This document shows, in pieces, positions 27,822 to 36,388 of a stretch of 64,000 bases of DNA. The notes below the pieces were generated by a model. The model saw nothing but the letters and a program-made list of their open reading frames with translations. It was not told the origin of the DNA and searched no databases. The translations under genes were made by a program, and so were the position numbers. Source of the stretch: CAZMNY01 sp964567745 (GTDB taxonomy: Bacteria > Planctomycetota > Planctomycetia > Pirellulales > Pirellulaceae). Positions within the stretch are counted from its first letter, which is position 1. Every line of letters starts with the position of its first letter. The stretch lies in contig CAZMNY010000004.1 of assembly GCA_964567745.1 (NCBI GenBank), positions 62,001 through 126,000 of the forward strand, given 5' to 3'.

Positions 27822-29264
27822 ATGGCTTTGCGTCGCTCCATTGCTTGGTTGGCAGTATTGGCTGTGAGTCTGTTCGGGGCGGGATGCCGGACAGCGCAGG
27901 TCGTTCACGATCCCGAATTCGCCCAAGTCACGTCGGCGATGAATCAGGCGTGGAGCGTGCCCGCCGACGCGGACGATCGCATCAACCCGATCGTTGCGCA
28001 CCTCGAGGGCCCCCATGCGGTCCATGACTACGTCGCCTTCGCACTCGGGCAGAATCCGGAAATCCAAGCGGCTCGCAAGCAGATGGAGGCTCTGGCGCAC
28101 CAAGTGCCTGTGGCGGCCAGCTTGCAGGACCCCAAGCTCGGAATGACTCTCTTTCCCGAGCAAGTTCAAACTGCGGCCGGACAACAGGAGTTCGTCCTCA
28201 ACGCCAGCCAGATGATTCCATTGGGCGGCAAACTGAGCGCCCGAGCGGAACTGGCCGAGTCGAAGACGAATGTGGCTCGAGCCAAATTGGCTGCGGTCGA
28301 GCTGTTGACGGTCGCCAAAGTCAAACGCGCCTACTATGAACTCTATTTCGTTCAGCAAGCGATCGAGGTTACCAAGAAAGATCGCCGCTTGTTAGAAGAG
28401 ATTCGTAGCGTCGCCAAAACGCGTTACGAAACCGGCGCGGTCAGTTATCAAGACTTGTTGCGCGCCGAGTTGGAAATCTCGGCCGTTGCGGGTCAGCTCG
28501 TTCAACTCAAGCAACAGTTGACAAGCGCCCAATCGCGGCTCGCCGGCGTGCTGCACGTCGCGCCTCAGACCAAAGTTCGCGCTCTCAACAAGGTTGCTGC
28601 CGAACAGCTACCACGCGACCTGGCATGGCTGCAGCATCAGGCCGTCGCGGCGCGCCCCGAGCTTCACGCGCAGCTTGCCGCGTTGAATCGAGATCAAATG
28701 GCAGTCGAACTCGCGCGACTCAACTACGTGCCTGACGTCACGCTCGGAGCGTCTTGGATTGACGTGGCCAGCCCGGGCATTAGCCCTGTCGCCAACGGCC
28801 GCGATTCCTTCTTGGTCACAGCGGGCGTCAACTTGCCGATCTATCGCAAGCGTTTGGACTCGTCTGTGCGATCGGCCGAGGCCCAAGTCGTCTCGACGGC
28901 CCGCGCTTACGATTCGCTCAGGGACGCGACGCTCGAGGAAGTCATGGACTTGTTCGCGAAAGCGAAGAGCCAACGCGAATTGCTCGTCCTTTTCCGGGAA
29001 GACATCTTGCCAAAGGCTCGCGACACATTGGACGTGTCGAGCCAAGCCTACAACACAGGCGAAGTCGACTTCCTACAGCTGATAGACAACTGGCGTCAGC
29101 TGCTCAAATACCAGATCAACTATCACCGATTGGAAGCGTCGCTTCGGCAGACTTTATCGGACTTGGAACGCGTGGTTGGCGGTTTCGCCACCGATGGCTA
29201 TCGCCCCGATCCTATCGCGCCGGTGCCAGATGCCAACTCAACGTCGCCGGCGAATCCGGAATGA
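27822..29264 (+). CDS. cusC: TolC-family outer-membrane channel (CusC-like)
   Basis: 480 residues, outer-membrane factor that completes the tripartite pump. Signal peptide with a lipobox-like end (LFGAGC near residue 22), then two long-helix repeats of the OEP domain: LGQNPEIQAARKQMEAL...ASQMIPLGGKLSARAELAE, and in the second half VTAGVNLPIYRKRLDSSVR...YNTGEVDFLQLIDN. Its last bases overlap the next gene as ATGA. Genes are in the same direction as the adaptor and pump, so adaptor, pump, lipoprotein and channel form one functional set. Confidence 0.9.
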   Translation: MALRRSIAWLAVLAVSLFGAGCRTAQVVHDPEFAQVTSAMNQAWSVPADADDRINPIVAHLEGPHAVHDYVAFALGQNPEIQAARKQMEALAHQVPVAASLQDPKLGMTLFPEQVQTAAGQQEFVLNASQMIPLGGKLSARAELAESKTNVARAKLAAVELLTVAKVKRAYYELYFVQQAIEVTKKDRRLLEEIRSVAKTRYETGAVSYQDLLRAELEISAVAGQLVQLKQQLTSAQSRLAGVLHVAPQTKVRALNKVAAEQLPRDLAWLQHQAVAARPELHAQLAALNRDQMAVELARLNYVPDVTLGASWIDVASPGISPVANGRDSFLVTAGVNLPIYRKRLDSSVRSAEAQVVSTARAYDSLRDATLEEVMDLFAKAKSQRELLVLFREDILPKARDTLDVSSQAYNTGEVDFLQLIDNWRQLLKYQINYHRLEASLRQTLSDLERVVGGFATDGYRPDPIAPVPDANSTSPANPE

Positions 29265-29611
29265 ATCGCAAGGATGGAATTGTCATGCTGCCTTGGAAAT
29301 CCTACTGGCAATGCCTTACCGTGGTCTTTGGCTGCCTGCTAGGCGGCTGCGCGCCGGCTTACCACAGCTATTCGGGCTGCACGGTCGATTGTAAGTATTG
29401 CGTTCCGCCGCCGTTGGCCTACACCCACTATTCCGATTGCGTTTGCCATTCATGCGCCGCGTCGCGACATCTGAATCCTTCTCAACCGCTGATCTCGCCT
29501 GCGGGCCTCGAGTCGACACCAGAAGATCCTGCTGTGAACGATCCTGCTGTGAACGATCCTACTGTGAACGATCCTACTGTGAACGATCCTACTGCCGGCG
29601 AGTCAAGGTGA
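29261..29611 (+). CDS. Small Cys-rich lipoprotein with five-residue repeats
   Basis: 116 residues. Signal peptide (CLTVVFGCLLGGC) with lipobox LGGC, then a mature part rich in Cys, Tyr and His: YSGCTVDCKYC and DCVCHSCAASRH. The C-terminal third is a low-complexity tail of DPAVN/DPTVN repeats. Translation is coupled to the TolC-like gene by an ATGA overlap, so it belongs to the efflux operon. The cysteine pairs point to metal binding at the cell envelope. No named family recognised. Confidence 0.72.
   Translation: MNRKDGIVMLPWKSYWQCLTVVFGCLLGGCAPAYHSYSGCTVDCKYCVPPPLAYTHYSDCVCHSCAASRHLNPSQPLISPAGLESTPEDPAVNDPAVNDPTVNDPTVNDPTAGESR
29525..29596 (+). repeat. 15-bp tandem repeat encoding DP(A/T)VN
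   Basis: Four full copies of GATCCTRCTGTGAAC plus a partial fifth, in frame inside the Cys-rich lipoprotein gene. Copies 1-2 have GCT and 3-4 have ACT at the third codon, showing stepwise duplication. Copy number may vary between strains. Confidence 0.9.
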
Positions 29612-29631
29612 CGCGAAGACAATTCGCTCCA

Positions 29632-30178
29632 TCACTTCAGGCGGAATCGCGCTTCCAACATGAAGTCGAAGGTGACTAGTCCAGGCTTTGCGGCAGCCAT
29701 CTCGTTCTCGCTTGTTTCGGCTACCGTTCCGCCTCTTGCTTGCATCGTGTAATAGGCAAGTTCGGCGATGTTTTGGTCACTGGGTTTGCTAATCTCCGCG
29801 ACGGCTCCCAGTTCTGCTCCAGCGGCTGCCGCGAGCCGAGTTGCTTTTTGTTTTGCCTGTGAGAATGCACGGGCCAGCGCATCGGCTCGATCCTTTTCGG
29901 TAATGCTCGCGACAAGGGCGAATTGCGGTTTGCCTGGAGTCTGCTCCGCTTCTCCATAACCAAAGTTCGACTGCATCATCGCCATCTCTTCCTCTTCCGG
30001 CGTGGTCTTTTTGGGTTCCTTTAGCCGGATCGGCGGCGGCAGGCCGGAAGGCTCGCCGAACAAGCTGGCCAAGTACCCGGCGTAGGCTGCGGTCTCGGGA
30101 TCATCATCGGCGAGGAATCCCTTGACTTGGTCGAGCGCCAGACCGCGGGGCGGATCGGGGATAATCGGAGCGCCGCTG
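29632..30178 (-). pseudogene. SIMPL (DUF541) domain gene, 3' fragment
   Basis: The frame carries the C-terminal half of a SIMPL/DUF541 protein: ASITEKDRADALARAFSQAK, then KATRLAAAAGAELGAVAEIS, ending in VTFDFMLEARFRLK. Its 5' end is missing: upstream of about 30178 the same DNA reads as the first half of a DUF58 gene in another frame. No start codon or ribosome site belongs to this fragment. Family members are envelope proteins of poorly known role. Confidence 0.6.
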
Positions 30179-30613
30179 GAATTCCCGCAGTTCTTCATCC
30201 AGGACCGCAAGACCGACCTGATCCTGGCCCCGACTGATCACGTGGCTTAACGCGGTCGCTAGATACTGAGCGTATTCCAACTTCGAATGGGCGCCGCCTG
30301 CCCGAGCGTGCCCGTTGAAGTCCATCGATCCGCTGACGTCGATCGCGAGACTGCAATCGAAATTGGTTTCATCTTGGTGCAATCGCACGAACGCTTTGCC
30401 CGTGCGTCCAAAGACTTTCCAATCGAGACGCCGCAGGTCCTCTCCGCCCGAGTATTCGCGAAAGTCAACGAACTCGCCCGCGCCGCCCTGTTGCCGAGAG
30501 CGATGGCGTCCGCTGTAATTCCCTTCGATGCGGTGCCGCGTAGTGAAACGCATGTGCTCCAACGCAGCGAGCGCCCGCAAATCAAGATATCGACTTCGTG
30601 TGATGCTGTTCAT
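30179..30613 (-). pseudogene. DUF58 protein gene, 5' fragment
   Basis: The first about 145 residues of a DUF58 protein are readable: DFREYSGGEDLRRLDWKVFGRT, the metal-site-like IDVSGSMDF and GQDQVGLAVLDEELREF. After that the homology ends abruptly at about 30179 and SIMPL-type sequence follows. The start overlaps the MoxR remnant stop as ATGA, the normal coupling in moxR-DUF58 operons. Truncated, so almost surely inactive. Confidence 0.7.
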
Positions 30614-31101
30614 TCAGACATATCATCAAGCAAATGTTTGATGATGACCTCCGAAGTTGCGGCATCACCGACCGCTCGGTGATTGACGAATAGGCGGTGT
30701 CGGAGAATCGGCGACACGACGGCTTGAACGTCTTTCGTCGTTGGCGTCGTACGGCCGTCAAGCAGTGCTTGGGCCTTCGCCGCCAAGACCAGGTTTTGCG
30801 AGCCGCGAGGCCCGGCGCCCCAGCCGACGTAGTCCCGAACCATGCTGCTAGCCCGCGAATCATCAGGTCGGCTCGAGCCGCATTATCGCACCGCGTAAGT
30901 AGCGACGTTGTTCGGAAGCGGCACCGCCAACACCAAGTCTCGCAACTGAACAAACATCTCCCGGTCGAGCAACGAATCCGGAAGCAACGGCGCGCCTGAC
31001 GTCGTCTTCTTGACGATCTCCTCTTCCTCGTCCGGCTGCGGATAGCCGACACGAATCTCCATCATGAAACGGTCGAGCTGCGCCTCCGGTAGCGGTTAGG
31101 T
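30610..31101 (-). pseudogene. MoxR-type AAA ATPase, 3' fragment with in-frame stops
   Basis: The C-terminal lid part of a MoxR ATPase: PLPEAQLDRFMMEIRVGYP (sensor region) and VRDYVGWGAGPRGSQNLVL. Two stop codons interrupt it: TAA at 31098-31096, where the family has Tyr in TYPLPEAQ, and TAA at 30885-30883 after YAVR. The Walker A/B half is missing; the fragment begins right after the stop of the LamG protein gene. Together with the DUF58 piece this is the ruin of a moxR-DUF58 operon. Confidence 0.75.
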
Positions 31102-31112
31102 CGACCGGTGAC

Positions 31113-32789
31113 CTAGTCGCTGAGTTTTGCGACTTCGTTTTCGCTGAGCGCCCGATTGTAGAGTCGCACGTCTTTGATTCTGCCGTAGAAGAAATCGTGC
31201 GGGCCGAATCCGATCTTGAGCGTTTGGTTATTCGACAGGTTGTAGTCTTTCGACGAGAACTTGGAAGATCGAGCGACGAGTTTGCCGTCCGCGTAAAGAC
31301 GCAAGTGATCCTTGCCGCGGATTGCCGTGAGATGCACCCAACCCGCAGGTAGTTCCTGATCCAAGGTCGCCGACTTGCCGGCTTCGAGCGAGAGGACGCG
31401 ACCCGAGGGCAGAACTCCGCAAAACAGCTTTCCGCGATAGACCGCCATCGACCACGCTCGGCGGTAGACGACGTCGGGAGTCGAATCCAATTGGCCGGTC
31501 AACGTCCATTTCTGTCCGCCGTCGTATCGGTAGACTTCCGCTCGCGGCAACGTGCCGGCGTAGAGTTTGCCGTTGTAAACGGCCATCCCCATGACTTCTT
31601 TGTCTTCGCCCAGGCGTCCACAGTGAGTCCATTTCCCAGACGCATCCATGCGGTAGACCGACCCTGTTGGCCAAGTGCCGACGTGAGGCCGGCCTTGGTA
31701 GATTGCCATCGAATAAACTTGCGTTGTTTCCGGCACGGGTCCCAAGCGGGTCCAGTCGCTGCCGCCGTCGTACCGAAAAAATCCGCCGTCGTCGTAACTC
31801 AACCCGAACAGACTTCCGTCGTGCACGCCCAAATGGACGACTCGCAGTCCCGGGCAACCACAGGATGTCCATTTGCGATCGCCATCGTAACGGTACATTC
31901 CGCGAGTTCGCGGCGTTTTCCGGTAGTCGCCGCGCCATCCGCCGGACGTTCCGGTTCCGGCGTAGAGTTTGCCTTTGAAAACGGCCAAGCCGCTGATGCT
32001 CCGCACGTCCGCGACCTTACCGCAGTCGGTCCAGCGCGAGCCGCCTTCGTAGCGAAACACTTTGCCGCCGTGATTCGTGTTAGACGAGAGCGGCAAAGAC
32101 GATCCGCCGCCGCTGTATGTTTCCGAGCCGGCATAGAGCTTGCCTTGGAAGACTGCCAAGCCAGTGATTGCGTTGGCTTTGTCCGGCGCGCCGCAGTCAA
32201 TCCACTGCTTGCCGCCCGCGTAGCGGTAGACATGGCCGCGCTGTCCCTCACCGGGTTCCCAAGTCGAGGCGTAAAGGTCGCCTTCAAAAACGACCAGAGA
32301 CTTGACGTAGTGGTTCATTCCCGGACGTCCGCAATCGACCCAGGACGGTGCGAGCCTGCCTGCGTCGATGCCAAAGCTGACGTTGCGCCAATTCGACTGA
32401 GCTGACGTGACTCCGGCATAATTCATTAGCCCCAGCGTCACTCCCGTTCGCGATTCCGGGTCGTACCAGCTCATGACGTCGCCGAGCACGTCATCCAGTT
32501 CGCGCTCAGTGCGTATCCACGCCGAGATCGTAAACTCATTGTCGCCCAGCTGAAGCGAGTCGGATTTTGGCGCATGGAGCCAAGACTTTCTGCCGTCAAA
32601 GACGGCACCTCCAGTTGAGTGAAACTGAACACCGTGATTGACCAGATGGTGTCCATTGCCGGAATGGTCTTTGAAATCTTTGACGAGCTTCCAATGCGCT
32701 ATGAGACCTTCGACGGCAAGCGCCTCGATACAAGTCAAGGCAGACAGACTGATTGTGGCGACAACGAATACTATGAGTTTATTAATCAT
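31113..32789 (-). CDS. Secreted LamG-type lectin with inserted beta-propeller
   Basis: 558 residues, signal peptide (IVFVVATISLSALTCIEALA). Residues about 27-115 are the first half of a LamG/concanavalin-like domain (AHWKLVKDFKDHSGNGHHLV, FTISAWIRT). Residues about 130-465 are seven to eight repeats of roughly 45 residues with the pattern YRYDGG..WTxCG...V.GLAVYxGKLYAGT, a beta-propeller. Residues about 480-558 return to LamG (GWVHLTAIRGKDHLRLYADG, GRIKDVRLYNRALSENEVAKL). A strong Shine-Dalgarno (AAGGAG, four bases before ATG) fixes the start. Extracellular carbohydrate binding is likely; no catalytic residues seen. Confidence 0.8.
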   Translation of the reverse strand: MINKLIVFVVATISLSALTCIEALAVEGLIAHWKLVKDFKDHSGNGHHLVNHGVQFHSTGGAVFDGRKSWLHAPKSDSLQLGDNEFTISAWIRTERELDDVLGDVMSWYDPESRTGVTLGLMNYAGVTSAQSNWRNVSFGIDAGRLAPSWVDCGRPGMNHYVKSLVVFEGDLYASTWEPGEGQRGHVYRYAGGKQWIDCGAPDKANAITGLAVFQGKLYAGSETYSGGGSSLPLSSNTNHGGKVFRYEGGSRWTDCGKVADVRSISGLAVFKGKLYAGTGTSGGWRGDYRKTPRTRGMYRYDGDRKWTSCGCPGLRVVHLGVHDGSLFGLSYDDGGFFRYDGGSDWTRLGPVPETTQVYSMAIYQGRPHVGTWPTGSVYRMDASGKWTHCGRLGEDKEVMGMAVYNGKLYAGTLPRAEVYRYDGGQKWTLTGQLDSTPDVVYRRAWSMAVYRGKLFCGVLPSGRVLSLEAGKSATLDQELPAGWVHLTAIRGKDHLRLYADGKLVARSSKFSSKDYNLSNNQTLKIGFGPHDFFYGRIKDVRLYNRALSENEVAKLSD

Positions 32790-33399
32790 CGGTCTCCTTA
32801 ACCGTTGTAGTCACCTTTCGCTCTGCGAGAGTAGGCAAGATTTCGCGGCGCGGAGGGAGACATCGTCGAGGGAGAGAGAGTCGAGGCGAGTCGTTTTCGG
32901 CGGCGAGCCATGCCAAAGGGCCATAGCCGACGCGCTGCGCTCGTTCGCGCTTACGAGCCTATCTCGAAAACCATCGCAATGCCAGCATAAACGAGTGGAA
33001 CTCGCGCGGTCGGTCTGCTGGATTCAGTCGGAGTTCGCCGTGCTACAAGCGAGCTCCGCTTGCCGGTAGTATCCAAAAACTCATCTCGCCATGAAGACTC
33101 GCCGTCGCCAGTCTTTCAATGCTAGTGTGCCGGACAATCTCATCCGAGCGGAGCGCCGGCCAAGATCGGCCAACCACTAAGCCATACCGTTTGTTGCACG
33201 TATCCAAAGTCACGGTGCAATCGGCGCGTACATTCTTCTGTGCGCAGTGCTCAAGCTGTGCGTCGGACTTCGCGCGAAAAGATAGATGGTTCGGGTTCCG
33301 CTGGTTGACCGCGAGTTGGGTGGGTTGCCGGTTCGCTAGACTGAAAGATCCGGATTGTTCGGCTCACCGGGCGCGACGCGACTTCACCGCTTGAGGCAA
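32790..33399. other. Gene-poor stretch upstream of LamG gene
   Basis: About 600 bases with no credible gene on either strand. It should include the promoter of the LamG gene. It marks the left edge of the first mobile-element island. Confidence 0.4.
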
Positions 33400-34051
33400 C
33401 CGCTGCACTGGGTGTCGCTCCGTTGTTCCAAGTGCGACCGAAAAGGCACCGAACTAGTTTACTGAGCCACAGCGTCATTGCGCTCAGGTCGAGTCCATTG
33501 AAGACGTCCCAATGCGCCCCTATGAATGTTGACCAGCTCATGGTTCGCATGCGAGTCGGAGCCGGATCGATCCCTTGCTGCTTCAGAATGTTCGCGACGG
33601 TACTGGAACAAATGGAATAGCCTAGATTGCGCATTGCTCCTTCGATTCGCTTGTAGCCCCAACTCGTGTTCTCGCGCGCCATGCGAAGAACCAGATCCAC
33701 GACTTCCTGGTCGATTGGCGGCCGGCCCATATTGTGACTCGCTTTGGAATCGCCTTGGGGCTCGATGAGTTCTCGATGCCAACGAAGGATCGTGTCCGCA
33801 TGAGCAATCGTTGCGGTCTTTGCAAGCTGCTGTCATCCGAGAGCTTTCCCTTTCACCGCTAAGAGGCGGCGCTGATCATCCCTAAGCAAAACTCGCTTGC
33901 CGCCGATCTTCTCGCGAAGTATCTGATTCTCCAGCTGAAGGTACTCAATTACCTTCTCTTGTTCCTTACGCACGAACTCGCTGAGCGCGGCGAGAACGAT
34001 CTTCCATGGCTGAAAGGGAAACGGCATCCACTCAACCTCTGAGATCGGCAA
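33400..34051 (-). mobile_element. Decayed rve-type transposase, copy A
   Basis: The 5' two thirds of a DDE transposase with an integrase core. N-terminal helix-turn-helix and coiled part (ENQILREKIGGKRVLLRDDQ), KGKALG, then an in-frame TGA at 33835-33833. The same frame continues HADTILRWHRELIEPQ, GRPPIDQEVVDLVLRMAREN, WGYKRIEGAMRNLGY and SWSTFIGAHWDVFNGLDLS. Only the first catalytic Asp (in GLDLS) remains; homology ends near 33400. It is related to copies B (36.4-37.1 kb) and C (43.2-43.7 kb) but clearly more divergent than those are from each other. Confidence 0.75.
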
Positions 34052-34163
34052 TGGGATGTCAACTCGCTAAGAACACGACATTCGGTTAAATCTCTGCAAT
34101 GACTGTGTTCCCTGAATGTGGAGGACTTATGGTGTCCCACAGATGCCGAACGCGCAAGGCTGT

Positions 34164-35630
34164 TCAGAAGGCGGTTCGCACGCGTTTCTGTTCTTGAAGT
34201 GCGTAGTCCACCATTTGCCCCGCAACTTCGTCCAGCGTTTTAATTGCTTCGCGTTCGAGTGGCTCGACTAAGTAGGCGAGTCGCAGCAAATCACCACGCG
34301 CACCAAACAGTGGCAGGATTCCAAGGAAGCCAAAGCTATCAACCTCCAGCTGTTCAGTGACAATCCCTGTCGCCGGATCTTCCAGGGGCAAGTCCACAAA
34401 TACCGCTTCGATATGTGTCCGTTCGACAAGTTCGCGCCGGGTCTGTCGGACAACGTGTACTGTGTCTTCACCGATCGTGTTGATGCAGATATTGGCCCGG
34501 ACTGCCCCGGCATCAATTCTTACAGTCAGGCTGCCGTGCCCCGCAGGGGGGCAGCTGTTTCCGAATTCGACCGGGCACTCCATTCGACTGTAAATCTCAC
34601 CCATGATTGCATGGTGCCGTGCCGGCACATGTACAGTTCGTGTGGCAGGTGTTTTGAGCCAATGGAAATACAAGAGACACGTAACCCGCTGAGGCTGCTC
34701 GTGAGTCTTGTCAAAAGCTTCTTTCCTTGGCGCAATGGCCAGGTTGACGGCCGTGAGTTTACCCCCGTGGGCATCGTTCGATTTCTGCGTCAACGTATGC
34801 ACCGTGACGGCGTCTGCATACCAGCCGATCAGATCCAGCTGCTTTGCCTCCTGCAACGCAAATTTTTTCATCCGACCCAAAAGTCCCCGTCCACGATGTG
34901 ACGGATCAATGACAGCCTGCCCGCCTTCGGCGACGGGTCCGCTTTGATTTCGCTCAAGCGCGTAGTGACCCGCGACTGCTCCATCTTCGCTGATGGCAAC
35001 GTACGATCGCACAACGCCGCGTTCATTCTGCGCGGTCACGCGGTCCGGGTAGTAGACGTCCCTGTTGAAATATGAGTTGCCATAGGTCCGGTACATCAGT
35101 TGTGAAACCTGTTCCGATTCCGACGCCTGCATCCGCCGGATCGTGTATTGCTGTTCAGACGCCACTGGCACATCAGCAGGAGATGGTGGAGGCATTGCAG
35201 TGTTGGGCTGGTCCCCGACATGCATTTCGTGCAGCCATTTTACTACCTGAAGCGCCTTGCCTTCCGGGCCAAATGTCAGCCAGTGCAGTTCATCCGCAAC
35301 GTCGACGGTGAGAACTCCCAGTCGGTGCGCCCCTGTGGCTCCGGCATGTTGCAATGCGCTCTCCAGGAGGTGGACATCCCTGGGAATGCCAAAGTCCCGA
35401 ACGCGGATCTCCAGCTTTCCGTGCTGTTCCTCAATCTTCAGCCGGATCAACCCTTCCTCACCGGCAGCATATGCCTGCGATATAGCATCTTCCACACTTG
35501 CCTCGATAAACGTCTCAAGCTTCTCGGCAGCCGAGACGTCCAGAGGAAACTGCGCCAGCGTTGCGGTCAGGAATCCATGAACGCTCGGCAGGTGCGTCCG
35601 GTCATTAGAAAATGTCAATTCCAACTTCAT
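34164..35630 (-). CDS. HATPase-like domain fused to GNAT acetyltransferase
   Basis: 488 residues from the ATG at 35630 (an upstream extension is open but reads as non-protein). Residues about 1-120 resemble the ATP-binding domain of RsbW/SpoIIAB anti-sigma kinases: an N-box-like FIEASVEDAISQAY (Asp48 where Asn is usual) and a G1-like RVRDFGIPRDV. Residues about 165-330 form a GNAT N-acetyltransferase with the acetyl-CoA loop DPSHRGRGLLGRMKKFA. The last about 150 residues are an unassigned alpha-beta region. No frameshift or stop, unlike almost everything around it. Cytoplasmic. Function unknown; an ATP- or partner-gated acetyltransferase is an inference. Confidence 0.75.
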   Translation of the reverse strand: MKLELTFSNDRTHLPSVHGFLTATLAQFPLDVSAAEKLETFIEASVEDAISQAYAAGEEGLIRLKIEEQHGKLEIRVRDFGIPRDVHLLESALQHAGATGAHRLGVLTVDVADELHWLTFGPEGKALQVVKWLHEMHVGDQPNTAMPPPSPADVPVASEQQYTIRRMQASESEQVSQLMYRTYGNSYFNRDVYYPDRVTAQNERGVVRSYVAISEDGAVAGHYALERNQSGPVAEGGQAVIDPSHRGRGLLGRMKKFALQEAKQLDLIGWYADAVTVHTLTQKSNDAHGGKLTAVNLAIAPRKEAFDKTHEQPQRVTCLLYFHWLKTPATRTVHVPARHHAIMGEIYSRMECPVEFGNSCPPAGHGSLTVRIDAGAVRANICINTIGEDTVHVVRQTRRELVERTHIEAVFVDLPLEDPATGIVTEQLEVDSFGFLGILPLFGARGDLLRLAYLVEPLEREAIKTLDEVAGQMVDYALQEQKRVRTAF

Positions 35631-35825
35631 GGGAATGTCTCTGATATGTTTATGGTACCGATGTCTACAAGCGCCCACCGGATGCATTTGAACCAAGCCG
35701 TGATTCGGCCAACCTCTATGAGCTTGTGCCGCCCCACGAGGAGCTTAGACCGCCAGTTTCCGACGCCCCCACTTTCTAAAGAGATCCCTACATGCCTTTG
35801 ACATTACCAAAACGGCGAGACAAGC

Positions 35826-36278
35826 GGACCACTGACCTACGCTAAGGATCTGAGAGAGACTTTTTGCATTCCAGTCAACTTACATTTGATCAGGACCATG
35901 AATACTGCGGACCGATCCCTGTCAATGGTCGACTACGCGCTGCGTCGAAGGTTCTCATTCATCGAACTCGAGCCTGGATTCGAGTCCGCTACCTTCGAGG
36001 AATACTTAAAGGCCAACGGAGCCCCTTCATCGCTGGTAGAAGCGATTCGCAATCGAATGAAGGGGCTCAACCAAATGATCAGCGACGACACGACTGGATT
36101 GGGGCGAGGTTATCGTATTGGTCACAGCTTTTTTGTGCCTTCGACCGGACATCCGGCGGATGAATCCTGGATGGAGGACATCGTCGAATGTGAGATTATC
36201 CCGCGGCTTGAGGAATACTGGTGCGACGACAGCGTCCGATTGGATCAAGCCTGCCGAATCGCGCGGGGCAGCGAATGA
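35826..36278 (+). pseudogene. mcrB: McrB-type restriction GTPase, 3' fragment
   Basis: C-terminal part of the AAA+ motor of the McrBC methylation-dependent restriction enzyme. The open frame reads ETFCIPVNLHLIRT followed by MNTADRSLSMVDYALRRRF, the McrB sensor/arginine-finger block, then GRGYRIGHSFFVP and IIPRLEEYW. Homology begins about 35826 with no start codon; the GTP-binding Walker A half is missing. The stop overlaps the mcrC start as ATGA, the native operon coupling. Confidence 0.8.
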
Positions 36279-36388
36279 CCAGTAGGCCCAACATCCCGAT
36301 TCAGAATATCTACTACCTTCTGGCTTACGCCTGGGATCAATTCGAGGCCGGTGAGGAACAGAATATTTCGGACACCGACAGTGTGAAT
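36275..36388 (+). pseudogene. mcrC: McrC nuclease gene, 5' fragment
   Basis: The first about 37 residues of McrC are visible: IPIQNIYYLLAYAWDQFEAG. Right after SDTDSVN the sequence changes to the antisense of transposase copy B, which cuts the gene. The PD-(D/E)XK nuclease part is lost. Confidence 0.75.

Noticed and set aside
29525..29596. Possible CRISPR-like array
   Set aside because: Units are 15-bp contiguous repeats without spacers and keep a reading frame.
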